Origin: Odiellus spinosus
Taxonomy: Eukaryota; Arthropoda; Arachnida; Opiliones; Phalangiidae
DNA length: 64,000 bases
Direction: 5' to 3'
NCBI GenBank assembly: GCA_963920705.1
Contig: OY987234.1
Coordinates: 19,859,794-19,923,793 of the forward strand
This document shows positions 25,784 through 36,263 of this stretch, piece by piece. Positions within the stretch are counted from its first letter, which is position 1. Every line of letters starts with the position of its first letter. The notes below the pieces were generated by a model, which saw only the letters and a list, made by a program, of their open reading frames with translations, was not told the DNA's origin and ran no database searches. Position numbers and translations under genes: made by a program.

Positions 25784-26456
25784 TTAATAAACATTAAATA
25801 CTAAAATTCATTTGATTTGCTCGGAGAAATTGGGATTAGCGTCACTTTAACTAAATGTTATCGAGAACCGCGTAGTTAATCTAAAATTAATGAAATTTCT
25901 AATGGCACGTAATCCTTAAAACTTCAAAAGTTAAATCCGAACTTCAACCGTATTTTAATGAATGAATAACTAACTCCAATAGTAAAAAGAAAAAAAGATT
26001 AACCTCGCTCTAACGTAAGAAATGTGGGCGAATTTTTAAAGAACCTTGGGAAAGGAGAAATGATAAGGAAAACTAGCTAGGGAAAATAAACCGAGAGACT
26101 TATCGAAGCTGGTTAAAAAAAAAAAAAAGGGGAAAAGTGTATAAGATTTGCAAAATTAATTTCCCAAGATCACGCCAACATTTCTCCGAACTTATATTTC
26201 GAGAAAATATTTCTCCAAAAACAACTTTTATTTTTTGATCCCGTGACTCCGTATTCCTAAGTAAGAGTCAAGTCCTTTTCCACTGACACTAAGTAAAGTA
26301 ACTAAGTACTTTTTTCTTTCGCTCTACTGGGAAATGGAAGGTACATTTTATCTAAAAAGGAGAAAGTTCTAACCCTAAGGCGTCTCAGTACGATAATACA
26401 GCGACAGCGCGAACATAAACTCTCCAAAACATTGAAGCTGGCTTTCATTCGGTTAA

Positions 26457-26889
26457 AGGGAGAATGCAACCTAATTACAAGTGATTTTTTATCGATTCCT
26501 TATCGTTTAAATAGGCCTAATCCATCGATAAAAAATTTACAATACAAATATTAAACTAGAAATAAATTTAAAACTTACGCTGAAAATAGGCTTAGCGGGA
26601 TTGATGGAGATCCTGAATCGCGTCCGTGTAAGGTCTAGCGACCAATGAGCAAAGGCCAGTCGTTCACGCGAGATCTCCACGAGACTTACGTCGGGCGCGA
26701 TTGGTCGTGAGACCTTACACGCGAGGAAAACAGGATCTAAATGAATCCCGCTAAGCCTATTTTCAGGGTAAGTTTTAAATTTATTTCTAGTTTAATATTT
26801 GTTTGTAATTTTTTCGCTAGTGGATTAGGCCTATTTAAACAATAAGGAATCGATAAAAAAATCACTTGTAGTTAGGTTGCATTCTCCCT
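26457..26889 (+). mobile_element. Kolobok T2-like MITE, copy 2
   Basis: A 433-bp element with TTAA on both sides (26,453-26,456 and 26,890-26,893). The ends are AGGGAGAATGCAACC and complement. It is close to identical with the copy at 4616, and the perfect TTAA pair shows it is a clean insertion. Confidence 0.92.
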
Positions 26890-27260
26890 TTAATGGGTGG
26901 ATTAAAAAGGACTGATTATATAACTAAGTATTTAGAATTACCAAAGAATAAGGGCTTAAACTCGCTTTACTTCGACATGGCGAATTCAAGTTAATTGCAC
27001 ATATAGCCCCTTTTTCGATCTTAAAATATAATCCGCCATCTTTATTCCGATGTTTACTCCAAGATCCTCCAAAAACCGAGTCACTTCTCATAATTAAAGA
27101 GAAACTACCACTAAATAAGCGTATTCAATCAATCCGGCTTAAAGATCCAATTAAAAATTAATTAACAAATTCACCCTCCCTTTATTTATTGTCCCAAAAT
27201 TCATCTTCCAAGATTGCTTGTTCAAAAATCACTTCCCAAAACTACTTTAATCCCTATGAA

Positions 27261-27597
27261 CAGAAGCCGATGAAACCCTCCTTAGAAGTCTATTACTCCC
27301 TGGTCTTATCGACCCCTCTCTGTATGGGATATTCTCAAATGGCGCGATTCGTACGCCTCCTAACGGTAGATGTTTTAGGAGCGGGAGTTCGTCGAGCGAA
27401 TATCTCTAGCAGCCTTGGAGTTCGTCCAAAAAACGTCGTCGTTTGTGGAGAGAGAGAATTTCCAATTTTCCGTAGACAGGGGGGATGAAGTAGGACCCCT
27501 TCTAACTCGTAAAATTGGGAATTTTACCCATACAGAGAGGAGCGCTATATGGAACATTGGAGTAGTAGACTTCAAAGGAGGGTTTCATCGGCTTCTG
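27261..27597 (-). mobile_element. CAGAAG-family MITE, copy 13 (subfamily B)
   Basis: Complete copy with the direct repeat CTATGAA at 27,254-27,260 and 27,598-27,604. Confidence 0.93.
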
Positions 27598-27604
27598 CTA
27601 TGAA

Positions 27605-29154
27605 TCAAAACATAATCGTATTAATCCGAACCAGTTTTTGCTAACAGTTCGAAAACTTGAATATATTACGTCCTACAAACAGAAATCTAGGATTGAATCC
27701 GACATTCCGACTTCATAGTCACCTGCTAAGATTTTCTAGGTTCTATAGCGCCTTTTTGGCACGAAAATAGTGTTGATATTGAAACGTTGGCGGCGCGTGA
27801 ACGAATGACAGGAAAAAAGAGATAGAGAGAGAGAGAGAGAGAGAGAGTGCCGGAGAGAGTCGAGTTAGTGTTTGCGCAAGAAGTTTAGGGGAGAAAGTTT
27901 GTTCAAACTAAAGGTATCCCAAAAAGGAGTTAGGGGAAGATCTTGTGTATCCAACGCGACCACTTGACTAAGATAAACAAAGACGCTAGTATAGTGGCGC
28001 CCTGGAAAGAAAACTAAATTTGCAAGTCCGAATGCCTTTTATACAAATGCTACCGAACTTATCAAAATAATCAAATCACCTTATGTTGAGACTGGAGGAT
28101 TTATATTTTTAAGAAACATTAACTCGCTTCATTTATCTATTTCAACGCTTCCCAGAGAAAACTCCGTGAAATCAAGCTAGTTCTCAAATAGAGAAGAGTC
28201 GAAGACTTGTTTTGAGATTTTTCCAATCTACTTCCGGTTTGTTAATAGTCTTTATCGGCGTTGGAAGAGAAAATTCTCAAAGCGAGACAACCAATTCTCC
28301 GCAACTCTCAGTAAATTTTGGATTCAAATTTTTGGCCTTTGGATGATTTTCTTCTTGTTCATTATCAATTTAAAATTATAGCTTTAGATATTTACGAGTT
28401 TTAAAAATAATTAACTAGTTGTAATTAAGGAATTTATAAGATTATTATCACTTTGTTGAAAATTAAGACTACACCACAAATTAATGGAATAAAATTAATA
28501 TTCATGTAATAAAATTATAATCAAAGAAAATTCCCCGAAATTCTCTAATGATTAAAAAATAAAAATGCAAAGACTAATCTTTAAAAACCAGAACCCAATT
28601 TTTCAGGAGCGAAAATTTAATAAACAGGTCATTTTAAATTTTCTGTGTAATACTTTAAACTAGAAATAACATGAGCCTATATTTGCACAAGCAAAACGCA
28701 AACCAGCGTTTGCAAAATAAAATTTTGTTAATAAAGATCATGACCCGGAGTTTAAAACCATATTTAAATATATTTAGCACGCTGTTTTAGGTGAAAAACC
28801 TTTAAGAGACACCCTACACCTTCAAAAAAATTTGAATAATGTATTCTTACATGATAAAGTATGCTAGCAAAATTTCGCGTAGGTTTGAAGTTCAAAAAAA
28901 AATGTTTTAAAAAAATTCTAATCGAGTCTTAACACATCCTTCAAGTACTAGACTAAATTTTGTTTTTAAAGTTTTTGATAATACGATTTAATTACCAGTC
29001 GAGACTTTAACTTTTAAAGGAAGGCTGAAATGGATTCTTATTAATCCATTCAATTTAGAACGGTACGTTTAACAAATTGTATGATTAATTAAAAAACCAA
29101 TGACATTGATCGATGGCTCGTATATGGGGAATGCTGGATCTCCATGATCAATGG
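27605..29154. other. Non-coding stretch
   Basis: Apart from the GA microsatellite, only AT-rich DNA without recognisable genes or elements. Confidence 0.5.
27824..27847 (+). repeat. GA dinucleotide microsatellite
   Basis: About twelve uninterrupted GA units, extended by purine-rich sequence on both sides. Confidence 0.85.
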
Positions 29155-29312
29155 TCCTTATAAAAGGGTGAGTTCATGATATCTCCATGAACCCAGTTAA
29201 GTCAATTTTGATGGTAAGTTTTAAATTTATTTCTAGTTAAATATTTGTTGGCAATTTGTTTACTGTTGGAATAGGACTATTTAAACAATAAGGAATCGAT
29301 AAAAAGTCACTA
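29155..29312 (+). mobile_element. Kolobok T2-like MITE, right-half relic 2
   Basis: Degenerate match to the right half of the T2-like family, including GGTAAGTTTTAAATTTATTT, AATATTTGTT and AACAATAAGGAATCGATAAA. The terminal TTAA end is not preserved. Confidence 0.6.
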
Positions 29313-29959
29313 AAACTTGTGAAAACAATGATATATTCAAGAGTAATTAACCAATTAACTCAAAATTTTTAAAAACATCAAAGAAATGTCGCGACGCATC
29401 GCTTTTTTCGAAGAATAAAATTCAATAAAAATTTATTTTCTTTTCGGCACTCCCTTTATTATAATATAATTCGGGAAAAGGGCTGAAAAAAACCCACGCT
29501 TAAATAAGTTCTACGTCGAAATTCGAGTAAAATCAATTAACCGGGTTAAATTATTAAGTAGAAATAATAATTAGCGGCGCATGCCCGCCGAGTTCATTCC
29601 TCGAGTTTATATTATAGGCTTTTATTATTAAGTAAAAGCATTAAGCTCGGGCGATTAGGAATCGAGGGCTTTCGCGCCTACGCGATTGTCTGCGCAACTT
29701 ATAATACGCAATTAATTTAAATTCGACATTGTGTTATACACGGCGAGTTTAAAAACATTAGGAGCGCAATTTTACCAAATAAGGCAGACTCCCTCTAGCG
29801 TTTGTTCGTTTATAATTACTGCCTTTGGCTTCCGAAATTATTTAATGACTGCTATAACTATGCCACCCAGATTAAAGTCCTTTTAATTTTAATTACAAAT
29901 TTTACCGATTGACCATGGGGACGTCGTAAATTACTGTAATTCTATTCTAAGGCTTCGAA

Positions 29960-30590
29960 TTTTTTAGAGGAGAGGATTGGGAATCCAAAAAGAAGGCATT
30001 TGTCTTTTGGATTAACAATAATGGATTGAGGATATACAAGGAGGCACTACATGTTGATTATTTCATATTTAAGGGCACTTTTGTGGATTCAATAACACTG
30101 CTTCGAGCACTTCTTGATAGATTGGGGGTCCGCAAGAAGACTTACAGTGATATAGTTATAATGGGCCATTCTTATTGAATAGGAGGCCCAAAAAAAGGTC
30201 ACTAGAATTTGGGACAATGAGTAATAACACTTTGCGCACTTCTTGTTGGATTGGGAATCCTTAGGACATTGTATTTTGGGGTTTGTTTGGCACTTAATAA
30301 TTCACAATGAGGTAATATGGTTTAATTTGTAATGGCACTTCTTGTTAGACTTGTGGGAATCCAAAAGAAGGCACTAGATCTTAAGGGTTTCATTATTATT
30401 AAACTAAAAGGTCATTTAACTGTGGGCAGAGTTGTAGATTTTGGGAAATTCTCAATGAGGTGCTAATAATGGAATATGGTTTAATTTATGTCACTTCTTG
30501 TTAGACTTGGGAATCTAAAAGAAGGCGCTAGAATTAAAAATTTGATTATTATTAAACTAAAAGGTTATTTAACTGTGGGCTAATTTTCAC
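29960..30590 (+). repeat. Diverged tandem repeat, irregular units of about 130-160 bp
   Basis: A phrase close to CACTTCTTGTTAGATTGGGA followed by ATCCAAAAGAAGGCACTAG recurs near 29,967, 30,106, 30,236, 30,337 and 30,493. The last two units also share TTATTATTAAACTAAAAGG and ATTTAACTGTGGGC. Unit length varies, so the array is old and rearranged. Confidence 0.7.
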
Positions 30591-31606
30591 TAATGAATAT
30601 TCGCGGCAAAACCAAAAATAGAAAAAAATTCCGTCAAGGTTGTGGTAAATATTGGCGTCGCTATGGTTCTAAATTTGAGGATTAAACTGGGCAAACTTTA
30701 TCAAGGTTATTACAATTAAATTGTGTATATATATTTATTTAATTGGCGTTTATTTAAAGTTTTAAATAAATTTAACTATCCGGTTAATATAATCTTTCAT
30801 TCAATATTACTTATATTTAAAATGAAGCCAAGAAATCCATGGGTTTTAAGGAATATCTTGGGATGGGGATGGGGCTAATCTAAAGACTCTTCTGGTGGTA
30901 AAATTTTCCACAGAAAAAAACCAAATATTTAATTTCCCCAATGCTGTAAAAATTGATTGACGGAAATAATAAATAAAGCTAAATTTTGTTTCTCCTATCG
31001 TTGTAATTCTTAAGCCTTTGCGAAGGCACTTATTCAAATACGATCGATCACAATAGGGCCGAAAATTGATTAAAACGAACCCTTATATCAAAGGGATAAA
31101 GCACCAATTGTTAGTCAACAAAACGGCATATAATATGACCAATTACATATACCAAAATCCCTTCGCGTGACATTTCTATAGCTATTTAGAGACAGATATT
31201 GGTTGGTTATATATATATCCATTAAGAGCAACTGTTTCCAATAAGCGTTTTGATGAGGAGACAATTACAGAAGGGAAAGGTTTAGCGGGAAATCCCTTCA
31301 ATATCCTCTGGGGGGGCATTGCAAGAGCAAATATCTTTGGGGAAAAGCGGGATTATATTATTCGGAATCCAATTAGAGAAAAGACCAGAGTCTTGGCTAC
31401 GTCTATAGCTTCAATTATTATACACTTCAAGGGTTATAAACACGATATTTTATAATCTAGGATTTATCCCTGCGAGATTCAACGGGTCGTGAATTAATCC
31501 GCTTCATAGCTTTTACTAATTTGTAAACCTCCTTCAATATATAAGATTTATATCATTAATTAAAACATGCCATTAATGTTTCCAAGAACTAAATTCGATC
31601 AGAAGA
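30591..31606. other. Non-coding left flank of the palindromic element
   Basis: AT-rich DNA with no gene. Its sequence is not mirrored beyond 43,974, so the large palindrome ends exactly at the element boundary. Confidence 0.6.
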
Positions 31607-31612
31607 ACTGTA
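31607..31612. repeat. Target-site duplication, left (ACTGTA)
   Basis: ACTGTA directly precedes the first base of the palindromic element. The same six bases follow its last base at 43,969-43,974. Confidence 0.9.
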
Positions 31613-31716
31613 AGTAGGGGGAAAATGAGCGTACTGCCCCACTTGGGAGCCGATGGAGCCGATGGAGCCGGGAGCTCAAAATGGCGCCCATTTTTTTATT
31701 TTTATTTTTATTATTC

Positions 31717-31747
<31 letters not shown>

Positions 31748-31812
31748 CATCCGGGTTTCGAACCTGGTACCCAATGTATGTGAGGTAAGTGCATTAGCAG
31801 ACTACGCCGTCT
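31748..31812 (-). other. tRNA-like sequence with poly(A) run, left arm
   Basis: Read on the minus strand, this stretch holds an A-box-like GGCGTAGTCTGCTAATGCAC and a B-box GGTTCGAAACC at the spacing of a tRNA gene, followed by a 27-base A run (31,721-31,747). The acceptor strands do not pair and the T stem has a mismatch, so it is not a functional tRNA. It looks like the head of a tRNA-derived SINE or a retroposed tRNA. Confidence 0.55.
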
Positions 31813-31847
31813 TCTCATATCAACTTTAAAAATATTTTCCATCCTTA

Positions 31848-32205
31848 TCTATATTCTCGGTTCTTATCTCTGTGTACATTTATCACTGAAAGTTTAAATG
31901 ATAAGGCGCCAAATCAAATGCGATTCTATAACCTATACTGAAACCTCTTTAAGCCTTTATCGTTTTCGAATTCCGCGCGGGTTTCCTATCGTATTATCAC
32001 CTATGCCAGATCTTATCTTAAAACTCATTGGAAAAATAAATATATTTTTATATTCTTGTTTCTTATCTCTATGTTCATATATCACATGATTGAAAGTTTA
32101 AATGATAAGGCGCTAAATCAAATGTGAATCTATAACCTATACTGAAACCTCTTAAAGCCTTTATCGTTTTCGAATTTCGCGCGGTTCTCCTATCAGTAGT
32201 ATCAT
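31848..32205. repeat. Tandem duplication, period 204 bp, left arm
   Basis: GAAAGTTTAAATGATAAGG starts at 31,888 and again at 32,092, and the following ~110 bases are nearly the same (through CCTTTATCGTTTTCGAATT). It is mirrored in the right arm at about 43,376-43,733. Confidence 0.8.
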
Positions 32206-32489
32206 GTTATCGACAAAAGTCTTTGCGTGTCCTATCTCAAATCACACCAGATAAATTGATGGATTTTCAAATATCTTAACAAATAACTACAAGAATTTCC
32301 CCAAGTAAACATAACTATAAATTTTAACTACAAATATACAATTATTTGTCTTAAACATTATAATAAATGCGGAAAAATACTCAAACAAGCTGACGAACAC
32401 CACGATATCAAATTAAAATTGGAAAGTTAGGCCTAATTACAACGTGTATGAAAATTGAAATACACTAATGATATATACAATTAAAGCCC

Positions 32490-32760
32490 GTGGTTAAACC
32501 CTACGCGGCATTGGTAAAACGTACTTCCAAAGTTCAAGTACTGATATGTCGCTTGGTAAAAACCTACGCGTCATTGGTAAAACCTATTTCACAACTCAAG
32601 TACTGATTTGACGCTGAATCGCTTGGTAAAACCCTACGCGTCATTGGTAAAACCTATTTCACAACTTATATGACTCATATTTCTAGGTTTAAAAGCGGGT
32701 TTTATCGGGGAAATACGTTGAAACTCGTGGTAAAACCCAACACTTCTTCGAGAAAACCAA
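32490..32760 (+). promoter_or_regulatory. Iterated TGGTAAAAC promoter repeats, left arm
   Basis: About four degenerate units of 60-100 bp, each containing two copies of TGGTAAAAC(C) or a close variant; the middle units read GGTAAAACCTACGCGTCATT then GGTAAAACCTATTTCACAAC. They stop some 30 bp before a TATA box (TATAAAA, 32,792-32,798) that precedes the PC4-like frame. The position and repetition suggest an enhancer-like array. Mirror: 42,821-43,091. Confidence 0.6.
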
Positions 32761-32791
32761 TTTCTCAACTGATATGACACCTATTTTAGAG

Positions 32792-32798
32792 TATAAAA
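32792..32798 (+). promoter_or_regulatory. TATA box of the PC4-like gene, left arm
   Basis: TATAAAA, about 80 bp upstream of a consensus splice donor (GTAAGT at 32,875) and 276 bp upstream of the acceptor before the PC4-like frame. Mirror: 42,783-42,789. Confidence 0.6.
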
Positions 32799-33067
32799 GC
32801 TAGGATATATTTTAGATAAGTCATTTAAAGCTGCCATCAACCGTATTCAAGTCATCCACAAGAACACTAAAAATGTAAGTAGCATTTTACTCTAAAATTA
32901 ACTTATAAATTATTTGTGCCACCCTAAATAACTTGGAAATTATTAACCTAACCCTAAATAACTTTGAAATTTTCACTGTCCTCTTAAATAACTTAGTAAT
33001 TTTTATTCCTGACATCTTATTATTAGTATAAAACCTCAATTAACTTAGCCGTTTCTATCATTTACAG

Positions 33068-33746
33068 GGACAACACGAACGTATTCGAAATCTCATCGAG
33101 AAAATCGGTCACAGTTACTCCCGAATGTGAAATTAGACTTGGATTTACTGATGGATCCACTGGAATTAATCTCAGCGAGGATGAGTACTTTCAAATATAC
33201 CGAATGAGGGAAGAAATCACGCAATACTTCCAAAACGAGGGTGCAAGTCCTTCGTCAGTTTTCTTGGAAGGGTCAAACAATAAACGGGTGGAACTCAAGT
33301 CATACCAGGACCGGAAGATGCTTAATATCCGTGAAATGACGACGGGAAACGGGAAGAACTATGGGATGTTATTTCCCACTAAAAATGGATTCGCCATCGG
33401 AGGAGTTCTATGGGAGAAACTCTTGGAAAAGCATCAACAAGTTGAAATCATGCTTAACGAAACTAAGAAAGTCTACCAAGCTATAAAGGACATAGTAGTT
33501 TCACAGCTAACGGAACTTATTAAAAACTCGTGTAACGGGTGTCTCATTGACCATCCATCGCAATTACAGCACGATTGTTTAACCTATGATTGGGCTGAGC
33601 GTGTAGAAATGAATTTTTCAACTGCGATTAATAATTTAAATATCCAATTAATTACTGAAATTTTTAATAATTCAACTTTTTTAAGTTTCGAATTTTGTAA
33701 GCAAATGGTGACTAGAATTATTTGCATTTCGAAACAATATTTGTAA
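33068..33746 (+). CDS. PC4-like DNA-binding protein frame, left arm
   Basis: An open frame in the palindromic element; the first ATG inside it is at 33,204 (180 residues from there). Counting from that ATG, residues 37-80 have the pattern of the PC4/p15 transcriptional coactivator C-terminal fold: RKMLNIREM, then PTKNGFAIGGVLWEKLLEKH, like the RxVDIR and PxxKGIxLxxxxWxxL signature. A weaker second match (TGINLSEDEYFQIYRM) lies in the open sequence before the ATG. PC4-like proteins bind single-stranded DNA and act in transcription or replication. The frame is open up to 33,068, where a TTTACAG acceptor stands, and a GTAAGT donor lies at 32,875, so a 193-bp 5' intron is likely. AATAAA follows the stop. 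The function is inferred from pattern only. Confidence 0.6.
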
Positions 33747-33900
33747 ATACAAAATAAAATTCCGAATTTCAAACTGTTAAATATGACATTTCTTAATATT
33801 GATATCAAAAGTAGGCAAATAAAACTTTCATATTCTGTTCATATCAAATGGGTAAGGATAATTTCCCCAGAGTGGAAAGGGTGAGAAAAAGGACTTAGAA

Positions 33901-33925
33901 TTAATCAGTGACTCATTGTTTAATT
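33901..33925 (+). promoter_or_regulatory. AP-1-like promoter module, left arm, site 1
   Basis: Contains ATCAGTGACTCATTGTTTAA, with the AP-1/Maf core TGACTCA, about 100 bp upstream of the zinc-finger frame. A near-identical 20-mer recurs at 35,388 in front of another TATA box. Mirror: 41,656-41,680. Confidence 0.55.
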
Positions 33926-34003
33926 ATCAAAGTTTAAGTTCTCACCAAGCATCATCATCTCTTCCGGTAATACTAAAAGTCTTTAACTTAAGTTAGTTAC
34001 ATT

Positions 34004-34675
34004 ATGGTCATCTGTCGCAATTGTGGGGCTAAGTTTTCCCAAGTTGGAAGATTACTTCAACATGCTCGAGAAAAACACGAGTATGAAGAATTCCCGTGTA
34101 AATTTTGCAACGTATACTTCACAAAGAAGGAGCACCTCACCATCCATAGTCTATCCCGCCATAAGGAAGAAACGAGTCGTGAATCCATCCTGAAACGAGC
34201 TCGATCCATGGAATCTATCGAGAACGTTAAGAAGACGAAGATGAACGAGACTACATCCCAGACTATCGCCATAATCGCATCTATCAACGATGTCCCGTCA
34301 TCCTCCAGCGATGTCCCGTCCACTTCTACCGATGGTCCATCATCACCCAACGATGTCTTATCACCTTCCAACGATGTCCCGATCACTTCAGCTGATGGTC
34401 CGTCCGTCCCCAACGTAGCTCCAGACGTTTCATTTACCACATCATCAAACATCCAACCCACTGAGAACCTTAACAACGACAGGAAGAATTTACATCAACC
34501 CTTCCGGCTATATGTATGTGCGAAGAACGAAATTTATTCGATGTCGGGTCGTGAATTATCACTCCACGATATATATAAAAATACTGTCAACATTCATCGT
34601 CCAAGACTTGGAAGAAATATTCGTAAAAAGTACAGTGGAGTATTACGAAGATTTTATAGATGTATACGAGGATGA
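34004..34675 (+). CDS. Two-finger C2H2 zinc-finger protein frame, left arm
   Basis: A 223-residue frame. Two C2H2 fingers stand at the N-terminus: C4, C7, H20, H25 and C32, C35, H48, H53, both with the C-x2-C-x12-H-x4-H spacing. A basic stretch follows (about 60-80), then a low-complexity region (about 95-150) of repeated Asp-Val-Pro/Asp-Gly-Pro and Ser/Thr units. Such a layout suits a sequence-specific DNA-binding regulator with a flexible linker. The start ATG is 27 bp from an upstream in-frame-neutral AT-rich leader and lies downstream of the AP-1-like module. The end overlaps the next frame by 164 bp in another reading frame. No close relative is recognised. Confidence 0.65.
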   Translation: MVICRNCGAKFSQVGRLLQHAREKHEYEEFPCKFCNVYFTKKEHLTIHSLSRHKEETSRESILKRARSMESIENVKKTKMNETTSQTIAIIASINDVPSSSSDVPSTSTDGPSSPNDVLSPSNDVPITSADGPSVPNVAPDVSFTTSSNIQPTENLNNDRKNLHQPFRLYVCAKNEIYSMSGRELSLHDIYKNTVNIHRPRLGRNIRKKYSGVLRRFYRCIRG

Positions 34676-35153
34676 TGAGGACGAGTGGGATGACGTGCTG
34701 AATGATTCCTTAAACATAATTATAGATCCGAGCGTCAAGTTATCATGGTTTCAATACAATAGAGTGTTGAACACAGAATACAGTGACCCACCCCCATACT
34801 TCATAACAGGTAATCACATTATCACATCGTACTATTCGGTGCGTAGGAAATATTTCGAGAAGTATCGAAGATTACGTATGTGTAGCGATTGCTTCCAGCT
34901 TGAAGGCGTTATATCTTCCGAAGACGACGTTGATCACATTCAATACCACGGATACATAAACCCCGAAAACGTAGGAGAAATAGTCACCAACGTGTTTGCT
35001 ACATGGTGTAACAATTGTTTACGTACGCCCTTATTTAAATTTTTGGATGATGTACGTTGTAAAGTATTAACTAAGTTTCATGTTGATAAAATTAATTTAT
35101 TTACTACCGAAGAGAATGACGACGTACGAACGGTTATAAAACGTAGCAAATAA
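34512..35153 (+). CDS. Acidic, Cys-rich protein frame, left arm
   Basis: A 213-residue frame that overlaps the zinc-finger frame. It has an acidic patch (EDDEDEWDD, about residues 53-61), a hydrophobic-aromatic middle, and a possible zinc-binding cluster: CSDC at 124-127, H142 and H146, and CNNC at 166-169. AATAAA motifs follow the stop at about 35,147 and 35,209. I do not recognise the family. The overlap of about 160 bp with the previous frame may mean that the two are expressed by alternative transcripts, which the sequence alone does not settle. Confidence 0.5.
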   Translation: MYVRRTKFIRCRVVNYHSTIYIKILSTFIVQDLEEIFVKSTVEYYEDFIDVYEDDEDEWDDVLNDSLNIIIDPSVKLSWFQYNRVLNTEYSDPPPYFITGNHIITSYYSVRRKYFEKYRRLRMCSDCFQLEGVISSEDDVDHIQYHGYINPENVGEIVTNVFATWCNNCLRTPLFKFLDDVRCKVLTKFHVDKINLFTTEENDDVRTVIKRSK

Positions 35154-35384
35154 ATTTGCCATTTTCATGTATAATTTTCATATGTATAATCAATAATAGT
35201 GTTTAATTCAATAAAATGGGATATATTAATCTTTCTACTGAAAATCTCTTATTTTTTTCTAACTTCACCATCCTACGAACATTATCACGTTTATCTCTAC
35301 AAATATTTACTTATAACGAGAAAAGTTTCTTTCCTTTCATCATTTAAAAATAAACAAGATTCAACTCAAACGTTGTTTCCCCAT

Positions 35385-35430
35385 CTTAATCGGTGACTCA
35401 TGGTTTAAGGTAATAGGAGGGTATAAATAG
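35385..35430 (+). promoter_or_regulatory. AP-1-like module plus TATA box, left arm, site 2
   Basis: ATCGGTGACTCATGGTTTAA (from about 35,388) is followed within 20 bp by GTATAAATAG (35,421-35,430). About 100 bp further on is a consensus donor GTAAGC (35,531), so a spliced transcript running towards the palindrome centre is possible. No protein frame was found for it. Mirror: 40,151-40,196. Confidence 0.55.
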
Positions 35431-35544
35431 TGAATTTTTCAAATCCTAATCATCACAACCTACAACCCCATCCTCGTCAAAAGGAAGAGAAAAAATAAAT
35501 CTTCACCTCCATCTCCAGAAAATTTCTATCGGTAAGCATGAAAT

Positions 35545-35795
35545 ATATTTTAACGCTGTTAAAATAGGTATTTACGTTAACTCTTAGTTGAAATATAAAA
35601 TAGCTTTCTACACTAAACTTTAGTTTAAATATAAAACAATATATTTTAACGTAGTATTTAAAGTAGTTATCTTCGCTAACCTTTAGTTTAAATTTAAAAT
35701 AGTTTTCCACGCTAAACTCTAGTTTAAATATACAATAGTCTTCTACGTTAACCTATAGTTTAAATATAAAATAGATATCTACGTTAATCTTTAGA
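35545..35795. repeat. AT-rich minisatellite, period about 37 bp, left arm
   Basis: About six to seven degenerate units close to TTTAGTTTAAATATAAAATA followed by GTTTTCTACGCTAAAC. The reading frame of 77 codons that crosses it is an artefact of the repeat. Mirror: 39,786-40,036. Confidence 0.8.
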
Positions 35796-35855
35796 TAGGG
35801 TATAGAAATTGATTCATAGTATTCCCAAGTCAATCCATATTTAGTTGAGAATTCA

Positions 35856-36263
35856 TTATTGGGCATCAATTAGAGCGTATAGTTCAACTTTTTCAAAATC
35901 GTTATTTATCTCCAAAGTGATCATATATTTTGTCTTTAGATCAATCAACAATAGCCGAATGATGTGAAGTACCCCGCAATTATCAACTCTCTTGCCCGAG
36001 ATGTGATAACGATCTCGCGTCAGTTCCAGCTCTCGGGAAACTGCTACACTTTTACATGTCCCGTGATTGCTTTCAACATAGGAAGTGTGTATTGATTCAA
36101 CAAAAGAAGTATTACCGTCCGTCATTATCGAGTGAACAGGCAGTAATGCCTGATGAGCGTTGTTCTGCCGGTGGTGTTCAGAGTTTAAAATATACGATAA
36201 AAAATATTTGTGATTGCATAAAAATAAATTGTTAATTAAAATTTTTATAGTAAATGAATCCAA
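35856..36263 (-). CDS. Small unknown protein frame, left arm
   Basis: Minus-strand frame of 135 residues. An internal ATG at residue 47 would give an 89-residue product beginning MTDGNTSFVES, and the part before it looks like AT-rich leader, so the shorter product is more likely. A TATAAATA motif lies just upstream (mirror position about 39,300). It is transcribed away from the palindrome centre, opposite to the other genes of the arm. There is no recognisable domain and no membrane segment in the shorter form. Confidence 0.4.
   Translation of the reverse strand: MDSFTIKILINNLFLCNHKYFLSYILNSEHHRQNNAHQALLPVHSIMTDGNTSFVESIHTSYVESNHGTCKSVAVSRELELTRDRYHISGKRVDNCGVLHIIRLLLIDLKTKYMITLEINNDFEKVELYALIDAQ

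Noticed and set aside
31748-31812. Functional tRNA gene in the palindrome arms
   Set aside because: The B-box is perfect, but the acceptor strands do not pair, the T stem has a mismatch and the anticodon arm is not clear. It is recorded as tRNA-like only.
34057-34476. 139-codon minus-strand frame opposite the zinc-finger frame (mirror 41,105-41,524)
   Set aside because: It is the antisense shadow of the repeat-rich linker of the zinc-finger frame.
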